NCBI RefSeq assembly: GCF_000697965.2
Contig: NZ_CP015880.1
Span: 1,178,001-1,242,000, forward strand
Direction of reading: 5' to 3'
Source of the DNA: Ensifer adhaerens
GTDB lineage: Bacteria > Pseudomonadota > Alphaproteobacteria > Rhizobiales > Rhizobiaceae
Length of the DNA: 64,000 bases
Shown here: piece after piece, positions 8,749 through 16,687 of the stretch
Position numbering within the stretch: the stretch's first letter is position 1
Layout of the letters: every line of letters starts with the position of its first letter
Notes under the pieces: generated by a model
What the model was told of the DNA's origin: nothing
The model's input: the letters and a program-made list of their open reading frames with translations, nothing else
Databases searched by the model: none
Translations under genes and position numbers: made by a program

Positions 8749-9396
8749 TCAACCGGCAAGCTGCACGGCCGCATTGACGGCGGCGGCGACGAGCACGGTG
8801 TTGAAGAAAAACGATACGATGGCGTGTATCAGGTTGATGCGCCGCATGGCCGTCTTGGTGATGGCGACATCGGAGGTTTGCGCCGTCATGCCGATGACGA
8901 AGGAAAAATAGAGGAAGTCAAAGCCGCCGGGCTCGGGCGTTTCGGGAAAATCGAGTCCGCGTGCCGGTTCGGTGGTCGGACCATCGGGTGCTGGGACCCA
9001 ATAGACATGGGCGTAGTGCATGGCCGCCATCATGTGGATCGTTGCCCAGCCGAGCACAACGGAGGCAAAGGCGAGGCCGAGCGCCAGCGCCGAGCCGGAC
9101 TTCTCGCCGTTGAGCGCGAAAAACAAGGATACGAGCGAACTCGCGGCTGCCCCGAACGTCACGAGCAGGATCACGACCTCGGGCTCGTCGGTGTTCCTGG
9201 CATGGGTCTTCAGATGCCGACCGGTCATCATCCGCAAGCGCCGCCAGCATAGGACGAGATAGACGCAGAAGAAGGTGATCGCTGCCCCTTCAAGGGCGAA
9301 ACGCTGCGCCACGAACCAGAGGACAGGCACGCTTGCGAGCGCGCACAGAATGGCGGTGTAAAACGGCCAGTGCCTGAGCTTCGTCGTCGCTGCCAT
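8749..9396 (-). CDS. DUF1345 integral membrane protein
   Basis: Membrane protein of 215 residues with about five hydrophobic helices. The stretches WRRLRMMTGRHLKTHARNTDE, AMHYAHVYW and DFLYFSFVIGMTAQTSDVAI identify the DUF1345 family, which has no established function. It ends 24 bases before fghA on the same strand and may be co-transcribed with it, but nothing in the sequence ties it to formaldehyde metabolism. Confidence 0.88.
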   Translation of the reverse strand: MAATTKLRHWPFYTAILCALASVPVLWFVAQRFALEGAAITFFCVYLVLCWRRLRMMTGRHLKTHARNTDEPEVVILLVTFGAAASSLVSLFFALNGEKSGSALALGLAFASVVLGWATIHMMAAMHYAHVYWVPAPDGPTTEPARGLDFPETPEPGGFDFLYFSFVIGMTAQTSDVAITKTAMRRINLIHAIVSFFFNTVLVAAAVNAAVQLAG

Positions 9397-9444
9397 GCTA
9401 GTGCCCCTGCGATTGCGGGCCCCATGGTCCCGCCCGTTGCGCGA

Positions 9445-9885
9445 TCATTTTTTCGACTGACGCGCGAGTCGGTCAAGGGTTTCGAGGAAGGTGGATCGAT
9501 CGCGCGGTGTGAAGGCGGCGTTGTAGCCCTTGCTCTCGCCGGTCTCGCGCAGGTGCTGTCCGAGATCGCGCATCGCAGACGCCATGCCGATATTGCCCTT
9601 GTCGAAGACCCGGCCGGAGGGGCCGGTGACAAGTGCGCCGGCGGCAACGCAGCGAACGGCAAGCGGCACGTCGGCGGTAACGACGATATCGCCCTCGTGC
9701 GCCCGTTCGGCGATCCAGTTGTCGGCCGCGTCGAAGCCTGCCGAGACGATGACATTGTGCACCATCGGGTCGCGCGAAGGGCGCAGGCCCGAATTAGCGA
9801 CCAAGGTCACCTCGATCCCGTGGCGCTCGGCCACTTTCAGGATTTCGGCTTTCACCGGGCAGGCGTCTGCGTCGACATAGATCAT
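9445..9885 (-). CDS. UPF0178 (YaiI/YqxD family) protein
   Basis: Protein of 146 residues starting MIYVDADACPVKAEIL, the hallmark of the YaiI/YqxD family, a PIN-like nuclease fold with conserved acidic residues (D5, D7). The stretches DAADNWIAERAHEGDIVVTADVPLA and GKGNIG-like VFDKGNIGMASAMRDL are also conserved. The biochemical role is not established, and an RNA-related function is a guess from the fold. It lies downstream of the frmA terminator, so it probably has its own promoter. Confidence 0.9.
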   Translation of the reverse strand: MIYVDADACPVKAEILKVAERHGIEVTLVANSGLRPSRDPMVHNVIVSAGFDAADNWIAERAHEGDIVVTADVPLAVRCVAAGALVTGPSGRVFDKGNIGMASAMRDLGQHLRETGESKGYNAAFTPRDRSTFLETLDRLARQSKK

Positions 9886-9911
9886 CTTGAATCAACTTCT
9901 CAACGGGACTG

Positions 9912-9946
9912 AAAAAGGCGCCGGAAATCAATCGTCTCCGGCGCCT
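9912..9946 (-). terminator. Rho-independent terminator after frmA
   Basis: On the minus strand AGGCGCCGGA pairs with TCCGGCGCCT across an 11-base loop and is followed by TTTTTC. It lies about 20 bases past the frmA stop and just before the UPF0178 start. Confidence 0.85.
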
Positions 9947-9966
9947 CCTTGAATCAAAATAGCAGC

Positions 9967-11094
9967 TTAGTAGAGAACGACCGAGCGGATGCTCTCGCCA
10001 GAATGCATCAGTTCGAAGCCCTTGTTGATGTCTTCGAGCGGCATCGTGTGGGTGATCATCGGGTCGATCTCGATCTTGCCTTCCATGTACCAGTCGACGA
10101 TCTTCGGCACGTCGGTGCGGCCGCGCGCGCCGCCAAAGGCGGTGCCCATCCAGGTGCGACCGGTGACGAGCTGGAACGGCCGGGTGGAGATCTCCTGGCC
10201 GGCGCCGGCAACGCCGATGACGACCGACTTGCCCCAGCCGCGATGCGAGGCCTCGAGCGCCTGGCGCATGACCTTGGTGTTGCCGGTGCAGTCGAAGGTG
10301 TAGTCGGCGCCGCCGATCTGGTCGGCTCCGCGCTTGGTCATGTTGACGAGGTACGGCACGATGTCGTCGCCGACCTCCTTCGGGTTGACGAAGTGGGTCA
10401 TGCCGAAGCGTTCGCCCCAGGCCTTCTTGTCGTTGTTGAGGTCGACACCGATGATCATGTCGGCACCGGCAAGGCGCAGGCCCTGAATGACGTTGAGGCC
10501 GATGCCGCCGAGACCGAAGACGATCGCAGTCGCACCCATTTCCACCTGTGCCGTGTTGATGACGGCGCCGATGCCGGTCGTCACGCCGCAGCCGATGTAG
10601 CAGATCTTGTCGAACGGCGCGTCCGGGTTGACCTTGGCAACCGCGATCTCCGGCAGCACCGTGTAGTTGGCGAAGGTCGAGCAGCCCATGTAGTGGTGGA
10701 TCGTGTCCTTGCCGATCGAGAAGCGCGAGGTGCCGTCGGGCATCAGGCCTTGGCCTTGCGTCGAGCGGATCGCGGTGCACAGATTGGTCTTGCGCGACAG
10801 ACACGATGGGCAGGAGCGGCACTCGGGCGTGTAGAGCGGGATGACGTGGTCGCCCTTCTTCACCGAGGTCACGCCCGGGCCGACGTCGACGACGATGCCG
10901 GCGCCTTCATGGCCGAGGATCGCCGGGAACAGGCCTTCCGGATCGGCGCCGGACAGGGTGAAATCGTCGGTGTGGCAGATGCCTGTGGCCTTGACCTCGA
11001 TCAGCACTTCGCCGGCCCGCGGGCCTTCGAGCTGAACCGTCATGACCTCGAGCGGCTTGCCTGCCTGAACGGCAACGGCGGCGCGTACATCCAT
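9967..11094 (-). CDS. frmA: Glutathione-dependent formaldehyde dehydrogenase (class III alcohol dehydrogenase)
   Basis: Zinc medium-chain dehydrogenase of 375 residues that oxidises S-hydroxymethylglutathione with NAD to S-formylglutathione. Catalytic-zinc motif GHEGAGIVVDVGPGV, structural zinc cysteines CRSCPSCLSRKTNLC, and nucleotide-binding GLGGIGLNVIQGLRLAGA are visible. CIGCGVTTGIGAVINTA and the ending GESIRSVVLY are typical of class III ADH. It works with fghA downstream. A small HTH regulator gene lies 69 bp upstream on the same strand. Length matches the family exactly. Confidence 0.97.
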   Translation of the reverse strand: MDVRAAVAVQAGKPLEVMTVQLEGPRAGEVLIEVKATGICHTDDFTLSGADPEGLFPAILGHEGAGIVVDVGPGVTSVKKGDHVIPLYTPECRSCPSCLSRKTNLCTAIRSTQGQGLMPDGTSRFSIGKDTIHHYMGCSTFANYTVLPEIAVAKVNPDAPFDKICYIGCGVTTGIGAVINTAQVEMGATAIVFGLGGIGLNVIQGLRLAGADMIIGVDLNNDKKAWGERFGMTHFVNPKEVGDDIVPYLVNMTKRGADQIGGADYTFDCTGNTKVMRQALEASHRGWGKSVVIGVAGAGQEISTRPFQLVTGRTWMGTAFGGARGRTDVPKIVDWYMEGKIEIDPMITHTMPLEDINKGFELMHSGESIRSVVLY

Positions 11095-11163
11095 CTATTT
11101 TCTCCTTGGACTGAAATGACGTCGGGCCGCCAGAACGGCGGCCCTAAGTGGAATCGCAATAGG

Positions 11164-11559
11164 TTATCGAATGTTCTGTTGAACGCGATTGAGTTCCATC
11201 TCAAGAGCGGCAATCGCCTTGCCGGTCTGTTCGTGCAGCTTCTTGACGAGGGCGAGCTGCTCGCGCAGGCCGTCCTTCTCGTCGATTGCGTCGGCATCCG
11301 GCGCGCGGCCGAGCCCGGCGATCAGCCAGGCCGGGGTGACGCCGAGTACGCCTGCAAGCATGAACAGCCGGTTTGTGCGGGGTTCGGCCCGATCCCGTTC
11401 CCAGGCCGCGATCGTCTCCGTGCGCACGCCGAGTTGATCGGCCAGTTCCTTGGCGCTGAGATTTGCGGCGTCGCGCGCCCTCCAGATGCGTCCTCCCAGC
11501 GTATCACCGTCGCTGGTGTCGCGCAGGCGGGCAATCATCGTTTCGGTGGACAAGCGCAT
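11164..11559 (-). CDS. XRE-type helix-turn-helix regulator
   Basis: Small DNA-binding protein of 131 residues. The HTH (about 22-78) contains RDAANLSAKELADQLGVRTETIAAWERDRAEPRTNRL, a clear Cro/C1 fold here interrupted by nothing. The C-terminal third (REQLALVKKLHEQTGKAIAALEMEL) looks like a short coiled coil for dimerisation. AGGAG at 11566-11570 sits six bases before the ATG at 11559, so this start is chosen over the upstream ATGs at 11565 and 11589. It precedes frmA on the same strand and may regulate it, which is inference from position only. Confidence 0.87.
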   Translation of the reverse strand: MRLSTETMIARLRDTSDGDTLGGRIWRARDAANLSAKELADQLGVRTETIAAWERDRAEPRTNRLFMLAGVLGVTPAWLIAGLGRAPDADAIDEKDGLREQLALVKKLHEQTGKAIAALEMELNRVQQNIR

Positions 11560-11805
11560 GGACATCTCCTTTGCCACGGTCACGTTCAAAGGTCCCGAAC
11601 CATGGGGGCCGACGGCCGACCTTTGGATCCGGGGCGGAAGATTGTCCTGAGCTTATAGGCATTTGGGCGGCGAGGGACCACCCCGAAGCGCCAAAAACAC
11701 CGTCAATTGCGGCTAGGGCGCGGATAGTTCTTTCTCCGTCGCATCCTCGGCCGTTGAAAACCAACGCGTAGGCTCTAATGTGCGGCGGCCACAGGAGCTT
11801 GCCCC

Positions 11806-12744
11806 ATGACAGACGCCCGAACTGCGACCACCGAACCCGCCGACACGGTGATGCAGGGCGTCGCCATCATGCTCTTTGCCATGGTCATCCTGCCGGGTAT
11901 GGACGTGATTGCGAAATACATGGCCGTCTATGAGGGCATGTCGCCGGGGCAGGTGACCTTTTACCGCTTCTTCTTCCAACTGGTAGCGACGCTACCGATG
12001 CTGCTTGGCGCCGGTGGCCTGCGGGCGCTGAGGCCAAAGCGGCCCTGGGCCAATCTGCTGCGCGGTGTACTGCTGGCGACCGCGGCCTTGTTCTTCTTCA
12101 TATCGGTGAAGTACATGCCGCTTGCCGACACCTTCGCCATCTATTTCGTCGAGCCCTTCATCCTGACCTGTCTTTCGGCGGTGTTCCTCAAGGAAAGAGT
12201 GGGCTGGCGGCGCTGGCTCGCCATTGTCGTCGGTTTCGGTGGAGCGATGATCGTCATCCAGCCGAGCTTTGCCGCTTTCGGCCTGACCGCGCTGTTGCCG
12301 GTTGCCTGCGCCTTCGTCTTTGCCTGCTACCTGCTCCTCAACCGTGCTGTCGGTACCGGCGACTCGCCGCTGACGATGCAGACAATAGCCGGCATCGGCG
12401 GCACATTGACGATGGCGCTGGTGATCCTGATCGGCAACGGCATGGGCAGCGCCGATTTCGTGCCGTCGCTGCCGAAGTCGCCGCTTGGCTGGATGCTCGT
12501 GATCGTGCTTGGCGCGCTGTCCGGCTACGGCCATCTGCTGGTGGTCAAGGCGTTCCGGGCGGCACCCGTCTCGCTGCTCGCGCCGTTTCATTATTTCGAG
12601 ATCGTCACGGCGACGGCGCTCGGTTATCTCATCTTCGGAGACTTTCCGTCGCTCTCCAAATGGCTTGGTATCGCCATCATCGTTGGCTCGGGCCTCTTCA
12701 TCATCTGGCGTGAGCGGCAGGCTGGACGTCGAACGGCAAGTTGA
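11806..12744 (+). CDS. EamA/DMT-family transporter
   Basis: Ten-helix drug/metabolite transporter of 312 residues made of two EamA repeats (about 15-150 and 165-300). Typical stretches are VTFYRFFFQL, YMPLADTFAIYFVEPFILTCLSAVFLKERV in the first repeat and FHYFEIVTATALGYLIFGDFPS in the second. The substrate cannot be predicted. An AGGAG lies about ten bases before the ATG. It converges with lipB, whose end lies six bases away. No operon partner. Confidence 0.9.
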   Translation: MTDARTATTEPADTVMQGVAIMLFAMVILPGMDVIAKYMAVYEGMSPGQVTFYRFFFQLVATLPMLLGAGGLRALRPKRPWANLLRGVLLATAALFFFISVKYMPLADTFAIYFVEPFILTCLSAVFLKERVGWRRWLAIVVGFGGAMIVIQPSFAAFGLTALLPVACAFVFACYLLLNRAVGTGDSPLTMQTIAGIGGTLTMALVILIGNGMGSADFVPSLPKSPLGWMLVIVLGALSGYGHLLVVKAFRAAPVSLLAPFHYFEIVTATALGYLIFGDFPSLSKWLGIAIIVGSGLFIIWRERQAGRRTAS

Positions 12745-12750
12745 ACGGGC

Positions 12751-13470
12751 TTACGGCGCGTCGTTCCGCGTCGGACCGAACACGGTCTCGAAGGCCTCGC
12801 GCAAGCGGATGTCCACGTCCGGCATCATTACGGGCAGGCCGAGATCGACGAGGCTGGTGACGCCATAACCGCGAATGCCGCAGGGCACGATGCCGCCGAA
12901 ATGGTCGAGATCCGGGTCGACGTTGAGCGCAAAGCCATGGAAACTCACCCATTTGCGCAGGCGGATGCCGATCGCGGCGACCTTGTCTTCCGACATGGAG
13001 CCGTCGGGCAGGGCAGGCTTTTCCGGGCGCCGCACCCAGACACCGACCCGGTCTTCACGCCGCTCGCCCCGAACGTTCATCGAATCGAGCGTGGAGATGA
13101 CGACGCTTTCGAGTGCCGCGACGAAAGCGCGTACGTCCTGCTTCCTGCGCTTGAGGTCGAGCATGACGTAAACGACGCGCTGGCCCGGGCCGTGATAGGT
13201 GTATTCGCCGCCGCGGCCGGTGGCAAAGACCGGAAAACGGTCGGGCATGACGAGATCGGCGGCGTCGGCACTGGTGCCGGCCGTATAGAGCGGCGGATGC
13301 TCGACGAGCCAGACCAGTTCATCTGCGGTGCCGGCGGCAATCGCCGCGGCTTCCTGCTCCATCAGCTCGACGGCCTGCGGATAATCGACCAGTTCGGAGG
13401 CAATCCGCCAGCGAACCGGGGGTGATTCCGGAGGGGCAAACATGTCCTGGCTCAGATTTTCACGCTGCAT
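12751..13470 (-). CDS. lipB: Octanoyltransferase LipB
   Basis: Octanoyl-[ACP]:protein N-octanoyltransferase, 239 residues from the chosen start [10 protein letters not shown]. It transfers octanoate to E2 subunits and GcvH in lipoate synthesis. Visible motifs are [21 protein letters not shown], catalytic Cys in [15 protein letters not shown] and the Lys region [19 protein letters not shown]. An AGGA lies about a dozen bases before the ATG at 13470. A longer frame to 13572 would reach into the divergent tRNA promoter region and carries no family similarity, and 13443 (MFAPPES) is a second possible start. Confidence 0.93.
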   Translation of the reverse strand: MQRENLSQDMFAPPESPPVRWRIASELVDYPQAVELMEQEAAAIAAGTADELVWLVEHPPLYTAGTSADAADLVMPDRFPVFATGRGGEYTYHGPGQRVVYVMLDLKRRKQDVRAFVAALESVVISTLDSMNVRGERREDRVGVWVRRPEKPALPDGSMSEDKVAAIGIRLRKWVSFHGFALNVDPDLDHFGGIVPCGIRGYGVTSLVDLGLPVMMPDVDIRLREAFETVFGPTRNDAP

Positions 13471-13599
13471 TCGCTCGGCATTCCTGTTTTTTAGAGCCTG
13501 TACATGGGATGGCGCGAGGCAAGAGTCCAGCGTTTCCGGGGCTCCTTGGGCGGGCTGTTGAAATAGTTTCATTTCCCGTCAAAATTCTGTCGTGATCCC

Positions 13600-13628
13600 C
13601 TTGTGCCCCCCAGGGGCTTTTGCTACAT
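13600..13628 (+). promoter_or_regulatory. Promoter of tRNA-Leu copy 1
   Basis: CTTGTG (13600-13605) and CTACAT (13623-13628) are separated by 17 bases and lie 35 bases before the tRNA. They resemble the alphaproteobacterial CTTGAC-17-CTATAT consensus. Both hexamers and the spacing are kept in the second tRNA copy, while the spacer has diverged. Confidence 0.7.
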
Positions 13629-13663
13629 GCAGCCCCGTCGACGCAAGTCGGCCCTACCACGAT

Positions 13664-13748
13664 GCGGTCGTGGCGGAATTGGTAGACGCGCAGCGTTGAG
13701 GTCGCTGTGGGGCAACCCGTGGAAGTTCGAGTCTTCTCGACCGCACCA
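13664..13748 (+). tRNA. tRNA-Leu(GAG), copy 1
   Basis: 85-base tRNA with encoded CCA. Acceptor GCGGTCG pairs with CGACCGC, the anticodon stem CAGCG/CGCTG carries the loop TTGAGGT with anticodon GAG, and the T loop is GTTCGAGTC-like. The long variable arm (GTGGGGCAACCCGTGG region) is that of a class II tRNA. Identical to the copy at 16361-16445. Confidence 0.97.
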
Positions 13749-13776
13749 AAAAAACCCGGCTTCGGCCGGGTTTTTT
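13749..13776 (+). terminator. Terminator of tRNA-Leu copy 1
   Basis: CCCGGC-TTCG-GCCGGG preceded by six A and followed by six T, starting directly after the CCA end. It would also work on the minus strand. Confidence 0.92.
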
Positions 13777-13807
13777 GTTTTTAATCCTGGTGTTATCCAA
13801 TTAGGCC

Positions 13808-13833
13808 TATCAAGCGTCATCGTGAACTGGTCC
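13808..13833 (+). repeat. Left terminal inverted repeat of the IS21-type element
   Basis: 26 bp matching the inverted right end at about 18 of 26 positions, ending in ACTGGTCC. A second related repeat follows at about 13834-13857 (ending TCTGGTCC). Confidence 0.85.
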
Positions 13834-13868
13834 TTAGGCGACACGCAAATCTGGTCCGCCAAGGGTGT

Positions 13869-14663
13869 TTAGTTACTCTCCATACCGGCTGCCGTCGTGG
13901 ACTTCTGTAGAAGCCCGCTACGGCGCTTTTCTCGTAGCCTGTAGCTGTCGCCACGGATTGTGATGACGTGGCTGTGATGCAGCAACCGATCAAGGATAGC
14001 AGTTGCCACGACGGGGTCGCCGAACACTGTTCCCCATTCTCCGACACTGCGGTTGGAGGTGACGAGCATTGCACCCCGCTCGTAGCGCCTCGATACGAGC
14101 TGGAAAAATAAGTGGGCTGCATTGGGCTCGAGTGGAAGATAGCCAAGCTCGTCGATGATGAGCAGCTTGGGCTTGGCGAGAAACCCAAGTCGTTCTTCCA
14201 GGCGTCCTTCGCCATGTGCTCTCACGAGCGTTGCGACCAATGCCTGCGCCGTTGTGAACAACACCGTGTAGTTTTGACGGATGACCTCTCTTCCAAGCGC
14301 AATCGCGAGATGGGACTTCCCAACGCCAGGTGGACCGAGCAGCAGCAAGGCATCACCATTTGCCACCCAACGGGCGGTGGCGAGTTCTCGTATCTGTTGC
14401 GGATCGACACTGGGCTGCGCCTCGAAATCAAATCCCTCGAGATCTCGTGCATGCGGGAAATGCGCGATCTTCATCGCCATGATGATGCGTCTCTCGTCCT
14501 TCCTTGCAATCTCGCGTTCGCACAGGAATGCGAGCGTCTCGCGAATGGTGAGATCCGCGCGCGAGGCTTCGTCAAGAAGGTTGTCGAGCTGGTCGCGGAT
14601 GGCGGTGAGCTTCAGCCGGCTCAGCCAGCCGATCAGCGTGTCGTGATCAACTGCCATCACCAT
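13869..14663 (-). CDS. istB: IstB, AAA+ transposition helper ATPase of IS21-type element
   Basis: ATPase of 264 residues that assists the IstA transposase and influences target choice. Walker A is LLLGPPGVGKSHLAIALG, Walker B is KLLIIDELGYLPLE, followed by FFQLVSRRYERGAMLVTSNRSVGEWG, all typical of IstB/DnaC-like proteins. The start overlaps the istA stop by seven bases, the usual coupling in this family. The frame is complete with no stop or frameshift. It ends about 60 bp inside the left terminus of the element. Confidence 0.96.
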   Translation of the reverse strand: MVMAVDHDTLIGWLSRLKLTAIRDQLDNLLDEASRADLTIRETLAFLCEREIARKDERRIIMAMKIAHFPHARDLEGFDFEAQPSVDPQQIRELATARWVANGDALLLLGPPGVGKSHLAIALGREVIRQNYTVLFTTAQALVATLVRAHGEGRLEERLGFLAKPKLLIIDELGYLPLEPNAAHLFFQLVSRRYERGAMLVTSNRSVGEWGTVFGDPVVATAILDRLLHHSHVITIRGDSYRLREKRRSGLLQKSTTAAGMESN

Positions 14664-15955
14664 TGCCCTCCGATCAACCGCTCATATTCCGACAGTGGGC
14701 GAAGAAGTTCGGGCAGCTTGGGAGCGGGCGGATCGGCCTGCGCGGCTTGCTTGACAGGCATGCCGAAGCCGCTGACGCCGACAAAATGGGCGGGATCCGT
14801 CAGGCGACGATGACGCCCGTGTGACTCGGCGTGGCTCGCGACAAGCTGACCAGCATGGAATACGCGGACCTGGCCACCGCTGATCGTCACCTCGACAATC
14901 TCGCCGATGAGCCGCCACGGGACTGAGTAGGCGTTGGTGTCGACCTCAACGGCGCAATCGGCGTGGACCTTGCGCAGCAGTTCTCGGATCTGACGAAATG
15001 GCGGCCTGCCATTTAGTGGGTGTAGCGTCATAGCTTCGTCGCGGACAAAGCGCTCAAGTGGTGGTTCGCCTGTCGTGCCATGGCATCGAAGATCGGCAAC
15101 CGTGCGCATCCACCACGCAAGGTGCAGGTGAAGGCCTTCCATGCTGTCAAAGCTGTGTCCGGCAAGTGCGTTGTGCTTCACATACCCGACGCCTCGCTCG
15201 TCCTTGCCTTTGGTACGAGCCCGGTATGGTGCACATGCGCGAGGACGGAAGTCCCAATAGCGGGAGAAGGCATGCAGCCGATCGTTGAACACGACCTCGC
15301 GGGTCACCGCGTCGTGCCGTGTTACCAATGCCGCAGCATTATCGAGAAGGACCTCGCTTGTGACACCGCCAAAATGCCTGAAGGCTGCCTCCATCCCATC
15401 GAACCAGGCAGACTGACGGTCGTGGAGAAACGCCGTCGCGTATGTGCGACGCGAATAGCCAAGCGTTGCCACGAAGATGTAGACGCGGACTTTCTCGCCT
15501 CCGATCTCCATTCGCTTCTCGCCAAAATCGATCTGTATCTGATGGCCTGGCGGTGTCTCGAAGCGCATCGTCGCTAAAGCCGATGCCGCCAACTGCTGCC
15601 GATACCCCGCGACCGCTCGCTCAACCGTGCGCAGACTGACCTCAATGCCGAGTTCTCGAGCCAGATCCTGCCGCACGACATCAGCATTGCCGCCATGGCG
15701 AAAGAACCGCTCACGGACCCACGCTTCATGCTTCGAGAGCTGCGTTTCCCGGCGGGCTCGCCGATACCCGCGCCAGCCACCCGTCTCGATGTATCGCTGT
15801 ACCGTCGTGCGCGAGCATCCCAGCTCCGCCGCGATCCGCCGCGTGCCCCACCCCAGCTTCTTGAGCCGCAGCATCGCAGTCACCTCGTCCGGTTCGAGCA
15901 TCGCTTCTCTCCGCGCCAATCTCGCGGAGATCTTCGTACCTGTCTCAACGTCCAT
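14657..15955 (-). CDS. istA: IstA, DDE transposase of IS21-type element
   Basis: Transposase of 432 residues. The N-terminus has an HTH (about 22-65; LKKLGWGTRRIAAELGCSRTTVQRYIETGG) for terminal repeat binding. The rve/DDE core follows: first Asp in IQIDFGEKRM, second in EVLLDNAAALV, and Glu in RTKGKDERGVGYVKHNAL. A C-terminal Mu-transposase-like beta domain (DTNAYSVPWRL) completes it. All catalytic residues are present and the frame is open, so the element could be active. istB overlaps its end by seven bases. Confidence 0.96.
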   Translation of the reverse strand: MDVETGTKISARLARREAMLEPDEVTAMLRLKKLGWGTRRIAAELGCSRTTVQRYIETGGWRGYRRARRETQLSKHEAWVRERFFRHGGNADVVRQDLARELGIEVSLRTVERAVAGYRQQLAASALATMRFETPPGHQIQIDFGEKRMEIGGEKVRVYIFVATLGYSRRTYATAFLHDRQSAWFDGMEAAFRHFGGVTSEVLLDNAAALVTRHDAVTREVVFNDRLHAFSRYWDFRPRACAPYRARTKGKDERGVGYVKHNALAGHSFDSMEGLHLHLAWWMRTVADLRCHGTTGEPPLERFVRDEAMTLHPLNGRPPFRQIRELLRKVHADCAVEVDTNAYSVPWRLIGEIVEVTISGGQVRVFHAGQLVASHAESHGRHRRLTDPAHFVGVSGFGMPVKQAAQADPPAPKLPELLRPLSEYERLIGGQW

Positions 15956-16004
15956 TAGTCCCTCCTAAGGTCTGAAAGGGGGACCAGTTTTAGGTGTCGC
16001 TACC

Positions 16005-16030
16005 GGACCAGTTTTACATGTCGCCTGACA
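16005..16030 (-). repeat. Right terminal inverted repeat of the IS21-type element
   Basis: 26 bp ending in TGACA, with a second related repeat starting GGACCAG just inside it (about 15980-16004). Both lie upstream of istA. Confidence 0.85.
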
Positions 16031-16035
16031 AGGCC

Positions 16036-16292
16036 TTCTGCCCGGGCGCAACCGGCGCATCCCTTTGTCTTCCAGTCCATATCATGCGTTCGAATAGGGG
16101 TGGCGGCCGTCGCTGATCTTGCGCGCGAATGCCGAACGAATTGCCGACGATCCCGTCGTGGCGAGAGCGAGCCTCGAAAGGCGTCGGGAAGGTTCGTTCG
16201 CTGGTCTGAAATGCGCGCGCTGAACGCCGTCTTTTCGCGCCGCACTGTGAATGCCCTCCCGTCCGTCGCCATCGTTTAATTTGTCCACAGCC
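16036..16292. other. Intergenic DNA between the insertion sequence and tRNA copy 2
   Basis: No convincing coding region, RNA or hairpin was seen. It is the second half of the roughly 0.5 kb spacer that separated the duplicated tRNA units before the insertion sequence arrived. Confidence 0.5.
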
Positions 16293-16296
16293 ATCC

Positions 16297-16325
16297 CTTG
16301 TGCACTCAAGGGGCTTTTGCTACAT
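16297..16325 (+). promoter_or_regulatory. Promoter of tRNA-Leu copy 2
   Basis: CTTGTG (16297-16302), 17 bases, CTACAT (16320-16325), the same arrangement as in copy 1 with a changed spacer. Confidence 0.7.
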
Positions 16326-16360
16326 GCAGCCGCGCCGACGCAAGTCGGCCCTACCACGAT

Positions 16361-16445
16361 GCGGTCGTGGCGGAATTGGTAGACGCGCAGCGTTGAGGTC
16401 GCTGTGGGGCAACCCGTGGAAGTTCGAGTCTTCTCGACCGCACCA
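16361..16445 (+). tRNA. tRNA-Leu(GAG), copy 2
   Basis: 85-base tRNA with encoded CCA, identical to the copy at 13664-13748, with its own promoter and terminator. Confidence 0.97.
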
Positions 16446-16448
16446 AAT

Positions 16449-16471
16449 ACCCGGCTTCGGCCGGGTTTTTT
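16449..16471 (+). terminator. Terminator of tRNA-Leu copy 2
   Basis: ACCCGGC-TTCG-GCCGGGT followed by further T residues, the same hairpin as after copy 1 but with fewer preceding A residues. Confidence 0.9.
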
Positions 16472-16687
16472 GTTTCAAATCCATGTTTAGCTTCCCCGTT
16501 CTGGCGCGCCCTGATCGGCGGCATCGTGATGCCTTCTGGCAATCCGAGTCTCGCTCGTTTCGCGCTGAGTTGGCCGGTAGAAAATGGCTTGGGTCGCCCT
16601 TTGATGTTAAGATTTGTGCGGCGGTTCAACGTGAAGGGTGGCACGACCGCCACGCGTGTCGAAGCCTTGGCTGTGCGGGAGGTTCCT

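Larger units (their letters stand above)
13808..16030 (-). mobile_element. Intact IS21-family insertion sequence (istA/istB)
   Basis: 2223 bp element. Imperfect 26 bp terminal inverted repeats lie at 13808-13833 and 16005-16030, and each carries a second internal copy of the ACTGGTCC-containing repeat, as in IS21 relatives. The element is flanked by the direct 5 bp duplication AGGCC (13803-13807 and 16031-16035). It encodes overlapping istA and istB on the minus strand, both uninterrupted, so it may still be active. It sits between two tRNA-Leu genes in intergenic DNA and disrupts no gene I can identify. The left tip begins TA rather than the usual TG. Confidence 0.93.

Noticed and set aside
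16526..16687. Upstream extension of the serine hydrolase frame to an ATG at 16526
   Set aside because: The extra 54 residues lack family similarity and the ribosome binding site favours the TTG at 16688.
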